Shown in pieces: positions 10,043 to 23,160 of a stretch of 64,000 nucleotides of DNA. Where the stretch lies: positions 266,532,070-266,596,069 of the forward strand of contig NC_134397.1 in the NCBI RefSeq assembly GCF_050003625.1. Direction: 5' to 3'. Positions within the stretch are counted from its first letter, which is position 1; each line of letters starts with the position of its first letter. The translations under genes and the position numbers were made by a program. The notes beneath the pieces were generated by a model that searched no databases, was not told the origin of the DNA, and saw nothing but the letters and a program-made list of their open reading frames with translations. The stretch comes from Haematobia irritans. Lineage: Eukaryota > Arthropoda > Insecta > Diptera > Muscidae.

Positions 10043-11412
10043 ATGGACGAAAATTCAACAATTTCACGTGTTGCTGTAAAGTGCCGCCGTTTTGGAAGGC
10101 GAACCCAACATTATGATTTAGCCAGATGGAGAATCAATTTATTAATGCTGGTATTTCTCAAGATTCCAAGAAATACCTTGCGCCTGTTGGACCGATAGAA
10201 AGCAACATCCTAAATGACGTTGGCCACATAATCGAAAATCCTTCGGAAAGAGTTTTGTTCAATTCCCTGTAAAACGCCCAGCTTGCTGAGTTTCACGATT
10301 CAGAAGAAAAACGTCTGCAGAAGCTTATGAAATATAGGGGTTTGAGCGATAGAAACCATTCGGCGATGCTGTGCGACATGCTCCAACTACTATCTGGAAA
10401 AGAATCTGAAGAAATTCTACGATCCCTACACTCAAAAAAAAAAGTTTACTTGGATCCAAAGATTTTGGCCTTCCCTTAAAGATTTTGGTATTGATTCGAA
10501 GCCAAAGATGCGGCTTCTTTAATATAAAGAAATTTTTTAGCGACCTTTCTGGCTTTAAATCTAGGACCAATAAAATTAAAATTAGAATAACATACAAATC
10601 TCATTTATCAAATTTCCATTCTCTTTTCGCGGCATTTGTTTGTACGTGAATGCCAATCTAAAAATGCACATTATAACGGATACCAAAAATTCCAAATTCC
10701 AAAAAAAAAATTCCAAAAAAAAAACTATAAACCAAAGACGCTAAATCCTCAAAATAAGTCTTAGCCTATATTTGAAGCGTTTTTATCTTAAATCTAAAAA
10801 TTCAAGACTTCAGTTAATTTAAGGACAATTTCTTCAAATCAAAAATGTGTTTCTTTACTTTAAGGAAAATTAGCCTTCGTTCAAAGACATGCGACTTTAA
10901 CGGAGGGATGCAAATTGACATGATTTGTGTCCTAAATTTAATGAAAAAAAAAATTGAAGCAAAGATTATAAACATTATTTTAATTAAAATTTCATTATTT
11001 TTAAGAAATTTGTCCTTAATATTTTGTAAATTTCGCATCCTAAAAGTTAGGTTGCGTAATCTTTAATATCATGAAAATATTTTTTTCAGTGTATGGTTCC
11101 AACGGTTGCCAGCAACGGTTGGACCGTGTCGGAAGCGCATCAATAAATCAAGTAAGTAAATCTGACCGAGTATCAATATTAGATAATCGTGAAGAGCAAA
11201 TTAATGACATAATACGAAAAGTTGAAAAGCTGCGACCAACACAACGTACATCCAGAAAACGTAGAGAAAGTAAGATTCGGTCACATGGTGAAGCAAATGA
11301 TGCATTGAAGTGTTGGTATTACTTTAAATTTGGCATTAAAGCCATGAAGTGTCGGGATCAATATTCCAAACAGTGTTTCCAGCATCTTTATATCGAAAGC
11401 ATGGCGATGTAG
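10043..11412 (+). pseudogene. Ty3/gypsy-like gag pseudogene, split by MITE
   Basis: Gag proteins package retrotransposon RNA. The fragment starts at an ATG (MDENSTISRV). After a one-base loss near 10080 the homologous frame runs through a segment with the SQMENQF and IIENPSERVLFNS motifs and the DSEEKRLQKLM...YRGLSDR block typical of insect gypsy-class Gag. A TGA replaces a Trp near 10119 and a TAA occurs near 10270. The MITE at 10429-11091 then interrupts the frame; past it come a short capsid piece, a lysine/arginine-rich stretch and a CWYYFKFGIKAMKC zinc-knuckle-like end. Multiple lesions show it is dead. No pol or LTRs were found next to it. Upstream, TTGGTGACCCGCGAG (10001-10015) could be a retroviral leader, which is speculative. 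Family assignment is from recalled motif patterns. Confidence 0.72.
10429..11091 (+). mobile_element. CACTCA MITE-663, copy 1 (complete)
   Basis: The 663-bp element begins CACTCAAAAAAAAAAGTTTA and ends ATTTTTTTCAGTG. It is flanked by TA at 10427-10428 and 11092-11093. Deleting it with one TA makes the interrupted gag frame continuous, an independent proof of the boundaries. No coding capacity is seen. Other copies are at 34755-35426 (complete) and 39271-42867 (inverted, interrupted). Confidence 0.9.
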
Positions 11413-13039
11413 AAGCGTTCGAACTACAAGTAGCAAATAGAACTCGGGCGGTTGTAGAGTGAAATACTGTTAGGGGTAGTGGAACTAGGCTACTAAGAGC
11501 AAGGAGATTGTTTGAAAATCCCCAGAAATTGGCATGATCGTCCTACGGTCTGAATTAAGTGAACAAGCTCTAAAGCAGATGATAGCAAACCCCCCTAAAG
11601 CACCTGGGACTCTTTCTTAGCTAGCTTGGCCAGCTATGCGAACCAGCTTTAAAGAAAATTGTAAAGAGAACTTCAAATGAACCTCTTCTAACTTAAATAC
11701 TGATAATGACCATAAATTGATTGCACTGTATTTGTTCATATGAATCTATCATAAATCATATAATTTAATATTTTTAACACCATTTCCGCACTACTTGAAA
11801 ATTCCTTGAAATAAGAAATCCCCATTGTGATTTCAATTTTTTCTCTCATATGAATCCTTGTTGTTTTATTGGCCAACTTACAATTTAAAAGTTTTGTACG
11901 GGTAAACATTTTAATTAATGTATTTTCCCCTATGGCAAATTTGGCTTCCCGACGTAAATGTGTTGCTTTTTTATTTGTATTTCGTAGTTGAATGTGAGAC
12001 AAAAAAAGAAAATCACACTCATACACACATGCAAAAACACCTACACTCAAAACAAATTGCAGGCAATTAAATGGGCACTTTTGTGGGATGTTTAATGGCC
12101 TCAGGTGCTGGAGAAACTTTTCGTTGGCAATTAATGTTAATTAAATGCATATTTTATAAATGGATCTCTCTTTAACGACCATTGTTCCTTTTTTTACCAA
12201 TGTCGTCATTAACACGATCTAGCAATAGAGAATGAGTTTAAGTGAAAAGGAATTAAATACCCTGAAAATAAGAACGAGATGCCTCGTTGACAATTTCTTT
12301 TTGTTCACTTGTTGTTTTCATTTTTTTTTTTTGAGAGGGAGAATATAAATCATACTTAAATTCCTATAACGGCTAGCAGCTACGGTGACGACTTGACAGT
12401 CTGGTATTGTATTTACGTGTTAACCTTTACACATTCTTGCCATGAAGTATGAACACTTAAAAGAGCATAGCAATGAGAGAAACATTCAAGGAACTTAATT
12501 ATTCCCTAGAGGACGACAAAAGAAAAGTTCATACATTAAATAGAGGCAGGTAGGTATTTTCTAAAGGAAATACTTCAAGGTTTTTTGTACTTCTTTGCGT
12601 ATACCATATTAGAAGAATAGGTCCAAGCACTTTTCATCTATAGTGGCAAATTATCCAACACGTGTGAACAGCAGTTAAGTATTTGTGATATATATTGAGG
12701 TATAGCCATCAAATATCAATTAGGTCAATTTGGTGGCCTTTTCTCTTACAAATTCTTATTAGAGCTAAGGTGTTTGTAATCATTTGGAAGAGATCTCCAA
12801 AATTCACAAAAGCCAGGATTATTTGGTGTAAGTAAATTAGCGCCAATATATTTTTTAAATGGGATCTTACCTTTTCCGATTTTATGACAAGGCCAAATTA
12901 ATTTCTATGGCTTGCATGAAATTTCCAGAGAGTGGGAAGGTAGTGGTGGCAGTATCTCATAATGGATTTTTGGAAAAGTGGCCTTTTATTTTCAGTATAA
13001 TCATAACTAGGCGGAATACATATAAAAATGGCATATTTT
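11413..13039. other. No gene seen; degenerate sequence after gag
   Basis: The first 200 bases may be eroded retrotransposon (stop-ridden frames with VANRTRAVVE-like text). The rest is AT-rich sequence without recognisable features, apart from T runs near 12320-12332 and an ACACACAT-type stretch near 12018-12040. Confidence 0.45.
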
Positions 13040-13939
13040 TCCTTATTTTGCAGCGCACGGTTATAATTTTTATATAACATTTCGACAACATTTTATTAAA
13101 CAAACAAAAATCGTCGAAAATTGCATTTTGCTATATATACATATAAAATTTTGACAATAATTTGATTGTAAAGAAAATTTCATCGAAATATAACTTTTAT
13201 AGAAAATTTTTTATAAATCTTTTCGGTATAGAAAATTTGTAGAAACTTATTTTTTATGAAAAAAATTTTGATATTCATATTTTTTTTAAATTTGATTTTA
13301 TATAACAAAAAAAAATTTTTTAACGCATGACAGTAATTGTTATACAAAATTTCGTCAAAAGTTTAGTTTTATTAAAAAAAATTGTCGAAACTTCAATTTT
13401 GCTATAAATATAAAATTTTGCAAAAAAATATTATTGTAAAGAAACTTTCATCGAAATTTTACTTTTATAGGAAAATTTGTCTAAATCTTTTTATCTAATT
13501 GATTATTTTTAATTTTGGTTATATAACAAAAAGCCATATGGTTTTGCAACGCATGGTACTAATTTTTATATAAAATTTAATTTTTATAAAAAAAAATTGT
13601 TTAACAAAAATTTTATTTAATTGATATTTTTAAATATTGGTTTTATATAAAAAAATGTCACATTTTTGGGCTGCAACGCATGGTAGTAATTTTTATATAC
13701 AAATTCGTCAAAATTTTATATTTATAAAAAAAATTTTTGTCGAAAATTGCGGTTTGCAATAAATACAAAATTTTTCAAAAAAATTTTATTGTAAAGAAAA
13801 TTTCAACGAAATTTTACTTTTATAGACATTTTTGTATAAATCTTATTTTTTAGAAAATTTTGTTTATTTTGATATTGAAATTTTTTTATATTTGGTTTTA
13901 TATAACAAAACAACATTTTTTTTTAACGCATGGCAGTAG

Positions 13940-16258
13940 TTATACCCACCACCATAAAATGGTGACGGGGGTATAATAAGTTTGTCATTCCGTTTGTAAC
14001 ACATCGAAATATCGATTTCCGACTATATAAAGTATATATATTCTTGATCAGGGAGAAATTCTAAGACGATATAAGCATGTCCGTCTGTCCGTCTGTCTGT
14101 CTGTCTGTCTGTCTGTCTGTTGTAATCACGCTACAGCCTTCAATAATGGCGCTATCGTTCCGAAATTTGGCACAGATTCGTTTTTTGTTTGCAGGCAGGT
14201 CAAGTTCGAAGATGGGCTATATCGGTCCAAGTTTTGATATAGTCCCCATATAAACCGACCTCCCTATTTGGAGTCTTGGGCCTACAAAAACCGTAGTTTT
14301 TATCAGATTTGCCTGAAATTGGAAATCTAGAGGTATTTTGGAACCATAAAGAGGTGTGTCGAAAATGGTCCGTATCGGCCCATGTTTTGGTATAGCCCCC
14401 ATATAGACCGATCTCCTGATTTTGCTTCTTGGGCGTCTAGAAAGTATATTTACCATCCGATTTGCCAGAAATTGGAAATCTAGAGGTATTATGGAACCAT
14501 AAAAAGGTGTGTCGAAACTGGTCCGTATCGGTCCATGTTTTGATATAGCCCCCATATAGACCGATCTCCCGATTTTGCTTCTTGGGCTTCTAGAAACTAT
14601 ATTTTCCATCCGATTTGCCTGAAATTGGAAATCTAGAGGTATTTTGGAACCATAAAGAGGTGTGTCGAAAATGGTCCGTATCGGTCCATGTTTTGGTATA
14701 GCCCCCATATAGACCGATCTCCCGATTTTTCTTCTTACGCGTCTAGAAACAGTATTTTCTATCCGATTTGTATGAAATTGAAAATCTACAGGTATTTTGG
14801 GACCATAAAGAAGTGTGTCGAAAATGGTCCGTATCAGTCCGTGTTTTGATATAGCCCCCATATAAGCCAACCTCCCCATTTGGAGTCTTGGGCCTATAAA
14901 AACCGTAGTTTTTATCCAATTTGCCTGAAATGGAAAATATAGAAGTATTTGAGGACCATAAAAAGGTATGCCGAAAATGGTGCCCATCGGTTCATGTTTT
15001 GGTATAGCCCCATATAGACCGATCTCCCGAATTTGCTTCTAGGTCTTCTAGAAACTATATTTACCATCCGATTTGCTTTAAATTGGAAATCTAGAGGTAT
15101 TTGAGGACCATAAAAAGGTGTGCCGAAAATGATGCTCATCGGTCCATTTTTTGGTATAGCCCCATATAGACTGATCTCCCGATTTTGTTTCTTGGGCTTC
15201 TAGAAACTATATTTTCTATCCGATTTTCCTGAAATTGAAAATCTAGAGTTCTTTTGGGACCATAAAAAGGTGTGTCGAAAATGGTGCCCATCGGTCCATG
15301 TTTTGTTATAGCCCCCATATAGACCGATCTCCCGATTTTGCTTCTTGGGCTTCTAGAAACTATATTTACCATCCGATTTGCCTGAAATTCTTGAGCTTCT
15401 GTAAACTTTATTTATTACCCGATTTGCCTGAAATTCGAAATCGAGATGTATTTTTAGACCCCTAATAAGTGTGCCGAAATTGAGGTATATCGAGGTCCAT
15501 TTTTTTGTATATAGACGGATCTCTCGATTTTTACTTCTTGGGCGTCTAGAGACTATATTTTTTAGCCGATTTGTTTGAAATTGAAAATCTGGAGGTATTT
15601 TAAGATCACAAATATGTGAGTAGCAAATGATACCTATCGGTCCATGTTTTGATATAGCCCCAATATAGAGCGATCTCCCGACTTTATTTCTTGGGCTTCT
15701 GGAATCCGTAGTTTTTATACGATTTGCTGAAAATTAGTAATCTATAATGAAATTTTAGACAAACGAAATTTCCTTTTCTTATAAGGTATTTTCGTTTATT
15801 ACACGATTGTCTCTAAAATTTGTGTCAAAAAAAACTTTGCTTGTCTAAAATTACGTTTCTCAAAAAAGAAAATTGCTTGAAACTGAAAGTAGAATTTCCA
15901 GATTTAATTCATCGTATTTGTTTAAATAATGGCGGAAAAAATCTACATATTTAAGATTTCAAATCAAGACGTAATTTCATCATATACACGATATGTTTAT
16001 AATACTCTAAAACTCAAACAAAATTGGTTCTCATAAATCCAGAATCTGATCTGGTCTTCATAGGTAAAATCTTTAAAGTTTGTCTTCGGGAACTGACTTG
16101 CTTGGGAGAAGATTTGTCATCAAACCCCCTACAATTCTATATATTATCAAGTAACCCACTACGGCAAAGAGTTTTCAAAGTAAACTATTATATTTGATTC
16201 ATGGTGGTGGGTATTTAAGATTCGGCCCGGCCGAATTTACTGCTTTATATACTTGTTT
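13940..16258 (-). repeat. P153-B element, minus orientation, near full length
   Basis: It runs from TATACCCACCACCATAAAAT at 13940 to the GGCCCGGCCGAA palindrome and ATATACTTGTTTT at 16258, so it reads right to left. Module starts (the CCCAT of GCCCCCATATAGACC) fall at 14398, 14551, 14704 and 14857, exactly 153 bp apart. The open frame at 14217-14987 (256 aa) spans five modules with a 51-residue period. A GTCY tract lies at 14079-14121. Confidence 0.85.
14079..14121. repeat. GTCY proto-microsatellite in P153-B
   Basis: Runs of GTCC and GTCT tetranucleotides occupy the conserved position just inside the GGGTATAAAA end of the element. The same position is repetitive in families A and C. Confidence 0.85.
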
Positions 16259-17363
16259 TTATGTAAAGTTTCGCCAAAATTTTATTTTTATGAAAAAATT
16301 TCGTCGAAATTTTATTTTTATGAAAAAATTTCGTCGAAACTTGTATTTTGCTATACATAAGAATTTTGCCAACAATTTTATTGTAAAGAAAATTTCATCG
16401 AAATTTTACTTTTATAGGAAATTTTGTCTAAATCTAAATCTTTTTATAGAAACTTTTGTGGAAATTTAATTTTTTTATAAGAAGAATTCTTTTTTATAAA
16501 AAGTTTTATCTAATTGATATATTTTAAATTTTGGTTCTATATATCAAAAATGCCACATTTTTTTACAACGCGTTGTACTAATTTTTATAAAAAAATTATT
16601 TTTTTATAAAAAAAACTTCTTTACAAACACTTTTATCTAATTGATATCTTTTTAGTATTGGTTTAATATAAAAATGCCACTTTTTTGTTTTGCAACGCAT
16701 AGCAGTAATTTGTATACAAAAATTCGTCAAAATTTTATTTTTATAAAAATTTTTTGTCGAAAATTGCACAATACAAAATTTTTCAACAAATTTTATTGTA
16801 AAGAAAATATTATCGAAATTTTATTTTATAGAAAATTTTGTTTAAATCTTATTTTAATAGAAATTTTTGTTGAAATTTAATTTGTTATAAAAAAATATTT
16901 TATCTAATTGATATTTTTATTTTTTGTTTTATATAGAAATTTGCATTTTGCTATATATATTTGATCGAAATTTTACTTTTATAAAAAATTTTGCCTAAAT
17001 CTTACTTTTATAGATAAGTTTGGGGAAATTTATTTTTTTTTATAAAAAAATTTATCTAATTGATATTTTGTATTTTATTACCATAGAAAATTTTAAAATT
17101 TTTTTATAGAAAGTTTCAGAAAAATATTGTACTGTTTATTTGAAATTCGTCAAAATTTTATTTTTATAAAAATTTTTTGTCGAAATTGCACAAAACAAAA
17201 TTGTTCAAAAAAACTTATTGTAAAGAAAATTCCATCGGAATTTTATTTTATAGAAAATTTTGTCTAAATATTATTTTAATAGAAAATTTTGTTGAAATTT
17301 AATTTTTTATTAAAAAAAATTATCTAACTGATATTTTTAATTTGGTTTTTATATAAAAAATGC

Positions 17364-18522
17364 TATCGTTTTCTAAATTGTGAGTTAGTCCATACGTGGC
17401 ATATATTAGACAAAAAAGTTATGTATAGGCAAGTCTACAAATAATTACGAATCGATATGGACTTTCTGCACGATACGTAGAGAGCCAGAATTAAAATATG
17501 GGGGTCGCCTATATGGGGGCTATATACAATTATGAATTGATATGGACCAATTTTTGTGTGATTTATCTGAGGGCTATATATAACTATAGACCGATATGGA
17601 CCTAGTTATGCATGGTTGTTAACGGCCATATACTAGCACAATGTACCAAATTTCAACTGACTCGGATGAAATTTTCTCCTCCAAGAGGCTCCAAAACCAA
17701 ATCTCGGGATCGGTTTATATGGGGGCTATACATGATTATGGACTGATATGGACCACTTTTGGCGTGGTTGTTAAATATCATATACTACCACCAGGTACCA
17801 AATTTCAACCGAATCGGATGAATTTTGCTTCTCTATAAGGCACCGGAGGTCAAATCTGGGGATCGTTGTATATGGCAGCTATATATAATTATGGACTGAT
17901 ATGAACCAATTCCTGCATGGTTGTTGGATACAATATACTAACATCACGTACCAAATTTTAACTGAATCAGATGAATTTTGGTCTTCCAAGAGGCTCCGGA
18001 GGTCAAATCTGGTGATCGGTTTATATAGCGGCTTTATATAATTATGGACCGATGTTGACCAATTTTTGGATGGTCATTAGAGACCATATACTTACACCAT
18101 GTACCCAATTTCAGCCGGATCGGATGAAATTTGCTTCACTTAGAGGCTCCGCAAGCCAAATCGGGGGATCGGTTTATATGGGTGCTATATGTAATTATGG
18201 ACCGATGTGGACCAATTTTTACATGGTCATTAGAGACCATATACTAACACCATGCACCAAATTTCCGCCGGATCGGATGAAATTTGTTTCTCTTAGAGGC
18301 TCTGCAAGCCAAATCGGGGGATCGGTTTATATGGAGGCTATATATAATTATGGACCGATGTGAACCAATTTTGGCATGGTTGTTAGAGACCATATACTAA
18401 CACCATGTACCAAATTTCAGCCGGATTGGATGAAATTTGCTTCTCTTAGAGGATTAGCAAGCCAAATTTGGTGGTCCGTTTATATGGGCTATACGTAAAA
18501 GAAGACCGATATGGCCTATTTT
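17364..18522 (+). repeat. P153-A element, truncated at both ends
   Basis: It starts within the left block (TTGTGAGTTAGTCCATACGT) without the ACAAGTAT terminus. Family-A modules follow at 153-bp spacing (GGTTTATATG at 18171 and 18324). It stops at GATATGGCCTATTTT, where a mariner fragment begins; other copies continue into CATTTGCAATACCATCCGAC. Confidence 0.75.
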
Positions 18523-18684
18523 GAGGCAAAACCGAAGGAGTACTACCAAAATGGTATCAAAAAATTGGAAGATCGTTACAATCGATGTATCGCCCTTGCA
18601 GGGAACTATGCTGAATAATAAAAACGAATTTTGACAAAAAATGTGTTTTTCTTTGTTAGACCGGGGACTTCTCAGCCAACCTGT
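18523..18684 (+). mobile_element. irritans-type mariner, 3' end remnant
   Basis: An open segment 18523-18618 translates to the C-terminal end of a mariner transposase, with KEYYQNGIKKLEDRYNRCIA followed by a short tail and two stops. It is followed by a 3' terminus containing AGACCGGGGACTTCTCAGCC, which matches the known irritans mariner inverted repeat. Catalytic residues and the left end are missing; only about 31 codons remain. The junction with P153-A has no visible target duplication on the left. Confidence 0.8.
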
Positions 18685-18940
18685 TACTTGAATACAGAAC
18701 ATTATTTAGAAAATTTGGTGGAAAGGTTACAACCTCTCGCCGACATTTTTTAAGACGAACCGTTTTACATATGCATATCCGCCGCATTTGTACCTAGAAA
18801 CGAAAAAGCAAGTAGTCCGATTTGTTTGAAATCTTTTCGAATTTGTTTTCAGGACGAAGAATATGGTTGACTAAGTAAACGCAAAATGTTCCTACAAATA
18901 CGCTTCGGAAGGCGCAGCGAAGCGGGCCGGGTTACGCTAG
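18685..18940 (+). mobile_element. Helitron-like 3' end
   Basis: The segment ends with a hairpin (CGCTTCG 18901-18907 with CGAAGCG 18918-18924), then GGCCGGGTTACG and CTAG (18937-18940) followed by T. A hairpin shortly before CTRR and insertion before T are Helitron hallmarks. The 5' TC start could not be placed, and no Rep/helicase coding is present, so only the 3' end is supported. Confidence 0.55.
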
Positions 18941-18944
18941 TTTT

Positions 18945-19076
18945 TGGCATCTGCTATCACAACCCAAGTGATTCGATTGTGGATGACAGTCATTAGTAGA
19001 ATTTTCTACTCAATTCATGGCAGTGGGTATTTAAGATTAGGCCCGGCCGAAATTATTGCCATATATACGTGCTTTT
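18945..19076 (-). repeat. P153 left-end fragment, minus orientation
   Basis: The reverse strand reads through the family start: a CACGTATATATGGC variant of the terminus, the TTCGGCCGGGCC palindrome, AAATACCCACTGCCATGAA, then GACTGTCATCCACAATCGAA. Only this left block is kept. Confidence 0.65.
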
Positions 19077-20660
19077 CTCTGTAGCTTCTAACAATGTTGA
19101 TTCAAATTTGTGCTAACTATACGATATTTAAAATAAATAATATTTGACACAAGTACAGATATAATAGAAATGAGCCAGGGATTATGGCACATTTAATTGT
19201 TATAAACGTATCAAACCGATTGTAAAACTCTCAAAGAGAGTTGACAACATGAACTTCATTTCAATTCCTTACAATGGCCTTAGGTCATGGTTGTCATTAA
19301 AAAACCACTCAGGAACAATTAATTTCCCGGAACGGAAGTGGTAACGCCATTACAATTTCCAATTAATGGAATTGTGAAGCCAGCATATTATCTCATTGTC
19401 GTGCTCCCGCCATCGCCAGCGTCATCATCATTCACTGTCAGGTTTTCAATTATATCCTTAAAGATGTGTTGACATTCACATTCACAGCATTGAAGAGGAC
19501 GCAAACGAACTTAGCAATAATTTACCGGCCCCAAATAAAAAAGTTTTTATTACAACAATATTATTGTTATTATAGTCGGTTGGGTTCGTCGTTTGGGTTT
19601 TCGTTTTTTGTTAAGTTTGCTTTTGTTTACAAGTGGGGGGATGGCCAGTGGATAGGTAGATGCTGTTGGCCCAAATTTGTTGGTTTATTGTGTTGTGGTT
19701 GTTGTTTTTCTTTCATCTCATTAAGAATGAATTTTTCGGAGATACGACCACGTATCACTGGCTTCATTGGCCAACAATTGTTTTAATTAATGGGATTTCT
19801 CGTCAATGTCTCATCTGTTAGCTGCTGAGCATGAATACCAGAATGCGGTGTAGTGATGATGGCCAAATACAACATCACCACCATCACTACCACCACCGCC
19901 ACCTTCGCTGCCAACAATTGTTCAGTTGTTGTCATTATCAATATCAGCACCAACATCCGCATCCGTTTCCGAAACAGGAAACCCAAGGGAATAAAAACAA
20001 TGGCGGCAACATCATCAGCATTCCTTGAATACAGACAAGCCAATCCAAGCTGACTGGATGGTTAGCTCAGTGACTGACTGGTTGGTTGGTTGGTTGACTT
20101 GGGAACAAACATTATTTCCATGTTTTATGTCAATGTAAGCTTTTACTAATTGACAATTGAATTAAATGACATTCGTTTTCGATTAATTGTTAAGTTGTTT
20201 CGTGATGTTGATGCTGGTCTCTCCATGTTCCCAAATTGCTCGCCACTGTGTGAGTGTGCGTGTGTGTGTGTGTATATGCCGGTGAATAGATTTATGAGAA
20301 TTTAACACAATTTTTGTGGTCCATTCCCTTTGTGAGACTAGGATGGCAGCTTCAGCTGCTGGAGCATGAGAAACAAATGTGACAATGAAATTTACGCTTT
20401 AACACACTCACACAAAGCCTGTTGGCATTGAAACGCTTAATTAAATTTTGATCAAACGCGCGTAACCAGAATACAGCCGTAATTCAATCTGATTAAAAAT
20501 GAAGCATAAAACAGGGAGAGCGAACGAACATTGTTTTATGTTATGCTACAAATTGGTCACAGTGAGAGAGATATGATAAGTTTATACTAAAGTTTTTTTT
20601 TTCAAATTTGAATAGTTGTGCAAAACGGACCATACAGAGGCGAGCATTTGTGGCTACATA
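19077..20660. other. Non-repetitive spacer, possible regulatory DNA; no gene seen
   Basis: This is the most complex, least repetitive sequence in the left half. It has several TAATTA/ATTAAT-type motifs (for example 19317-19325, 19785-19791, 20180-20190), a CACCACCATCAC-rich stretch at 19871-19900, GGTTGGTTGGTTGGTTGACT near 20080 and a GT run at 20251-20271. The short frames on both strands lack protein-like features. It could hold enhancers, but that is only a suggestion. Confidence 0.4.
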
Positions 20661-21410
20661 CACTCAAAAAAGTTTAGGTGTAGCTAAATATTTTGTCAGT
20701 CCCTTAAGGATTTTGGCCAAAGATATGGCAAAAAGGAAAATTTTCACTACTTTTTTGGCGACGTTTTTGTTTTGGTGGGGTTTTTAACAATCATTAGATT
20801 TTGTGACTACACCAGAAAAAAGTGTCTTCGAAACTAAAGGAAAAAAATGTTCATCAATTTAGTTTAGCCATTTTATTTCCATTCAGTTCAATTTTTGTGT
20901 GAAATAATAAAATTTTCTTGTTTCTGTAAAAAAAATCCTAAACTGAAAGCAGTTAGGAATAGTTCATTAACTCGAATAAGGCATGGAATTTTACTAATAC
21001 TGTTTTCTTCGCTGGTTATAAGTATTTTGTACTGAACACAAAAATTGTATTCACTGATAACATAGCATTCGTAAAAATAAACAAAAACCGAACTAAAACC
21101 AAGTTTCCTCAAATTTAGTAAAATTTCTTATAAAATGATAATTCTAACGTCCTTTATTATAGAAAGCTTATCATACATACGAATAACACGTGACATAGAA
21201 AAATATTTTAGTTCATTCGTACTTTCAAAACTTAAGGAAACACACTTGTTAGAATATAGGAAAATTTCCTACATTTCTTTTATCTACCTGTAATCGATAC
21301 CTGTCATCGATGTAATCGATATGTTTGGGCTGGGTTGTTTTTTAGTTGAAATCGCGTTGTTATGGTATACGGAGAGATTGTGAAAAATAATATAGTAAAA
21401 TAATATAATA

Positions 21411-23082
21411 ACAAGTATATACGGCCGTAAGTTCGGCCAGGCCGAAGCTTATGTACCCTCCACCACGGATTGCGTAGAAACTTCTACTGAAGACTGTCAT
21501 CAACAATCGAATTACTTGGTAACACTTGCCGATGGCAAGGTATCTTAAAACTTCCTAACACCGTAATATATACCTCATAGTCCATACGTGGTATATATTA
21601 AACTAAACAAGTATAAACGGATGTAAGTTCGGCCAGGCCGAATCTTATGTACCCTCCACCATGGATTGCGTACAAACTTCTACGAAAGACTGTCATCCAC
21701 AATCGAATTACTTGGGTTGTGGTATCTTCAATCGTTTCCAAAATTGTGAGTTAGTCCATACGTGGTATACATTAGACAAAAAAGTATGTGTAGGTAAGTC
21801 TACAAATAATTACGAATCGATATGGACTTTTGCACGGTACGTAGGGAGCCAGAATTGAAATATGGGGATCGCTTATATGGGGGCTATATACAATTATTGA
21901 TATGGATCTGAGGGCTATATATAACTATAGACCGATATGGACCTAGTTAGGCATGGTTGTTAACGGCTATATACTAGCACAATGTACCAAATTTCAACTG
22001 ACTCGGATGAAATTTGCTCCTCCAAGAGGCTCAAAAACCAAATCTCGGGATCGATTTATATGGGGGCTATATGTGATTATGGACTGATATGGACCACTTT
22101 TGGCATGGTTGTTAAATATCATATACTACTACCACGTACAAAATTTCAACCAGATCGGATAAATTTTGCTTCTCCAAAAGGCACCGGAGATCAAGTCTGG
22201 GGATCGGTTTATATGGGTCCTATATATAATTATGGACTGATATGAACCAATTCCTACATGGTTGTTGGATACCATATACTAACATCACGTACCAAATTTC
22301 AACCGAATCGGATGAATTTTGCTCTTCCACGGGGCTCCGGAGTTCAAAGCTGGGGATCGGTTTCTATGGGGGCTATATATAATTATGGACCGATTTCGAC
22401 CAATTTTTGCATGGGAGTGTGAGGCCATATATTAACACCACGTACAAAATTTCAACTGAATCAGATTAATTTTGGTCTTCCAAGAGGCTCCGGAGGTCAA
22501 ATCTGGAAATCGGTTTATATGGGGGCTATATATAATTATGGACCGATGTGAACCAATTTTTGCGTGGTTGTTAGAGACCATATACTAACACCATGTACCA
22601 AATTTCAGCCGGATCGGATGAAATTTGCTTCTCTTAGAGGCCTCGCAAGCCAAATCGGGGGATCGGTTTATATGGGGGCTATATATAGTTATGGACCGAT
22701 GTGAACCAATTTTTGCATGGTTGTTAGAGACCATATACTAACACCATGTACCAAATTTCAGCCGGATCGGATGAAATTTGCTTCTCTTAGAGGCCTCGCA
22801 AGCCAAATTTGGGGGTCCGTTTATATGGGGGCTATACGTAAAAATGGACCGATATGGCCCATTTGCAATACCATCCGACCTACATCAATAACAACTACTT
22901 GTGCCAAGTTTCAAGTCGATAGCTTGTTTCGTTCGGACGGACGGACATGCTCAGATCGACTCAGAATTTCACCACGACCCAGAATATATATACTTTATGG
23001 GGTCTTAGAGCAATATTTCGATGTGTTACAAACGGAATGACAAAGTTAATATACCCCCCATCCTATGGTGGAGGGTATAAAA
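21411..23082 (+). repeat. P153-A element, complete
   Basis: It begins ACAAGTATATACGGCCGTAA, has a second partial left block at about 21607-21660 (a terminal duplication), then family-A modules, a GACGGACGGACATGC tract near 22935 and the end GGTGGAGGGTATAA. The matching empty site is in the inverted paralogue near 40290-40345. The frames at 21982 and 22717 are module read-through. Confidence 0.85.
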
Positions 23083-23160
23083 AACAAATAAAATATATAA
23101 AATATTTGTTATTTTATATTAGTGAGAAAAATGTTCGTTCTTTGAAAATTGGTTTATAAA

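Larger units (their letters stand above)
13040..17362. repeat. Long AT-rich array with GCAACGCATGG units, split by P153-B
   Basis: The landmark GCAACGCATGGTAGTAATTT or variants recurs near 13050, 13323, 13548, 13675, 13922, 16565 and 16693. Between landmarks are CGTCAAAATTTTATTTTTAT and TTGTCGAAAATTGCATTTTG motifs. Unit length is irregular, about 130 to 270 bp. The array is interrupted at 13940-16258 by a minus-strand P153-B that carries no array sequence of its own. Short open frames here are AT-rich noise. Confidence 0.7.

Noticed and set aside
14217..14987. 256-residue protein
   Set aside because: Read-through of five 153-bp modules without start or splice context; kept as a testable finding only.
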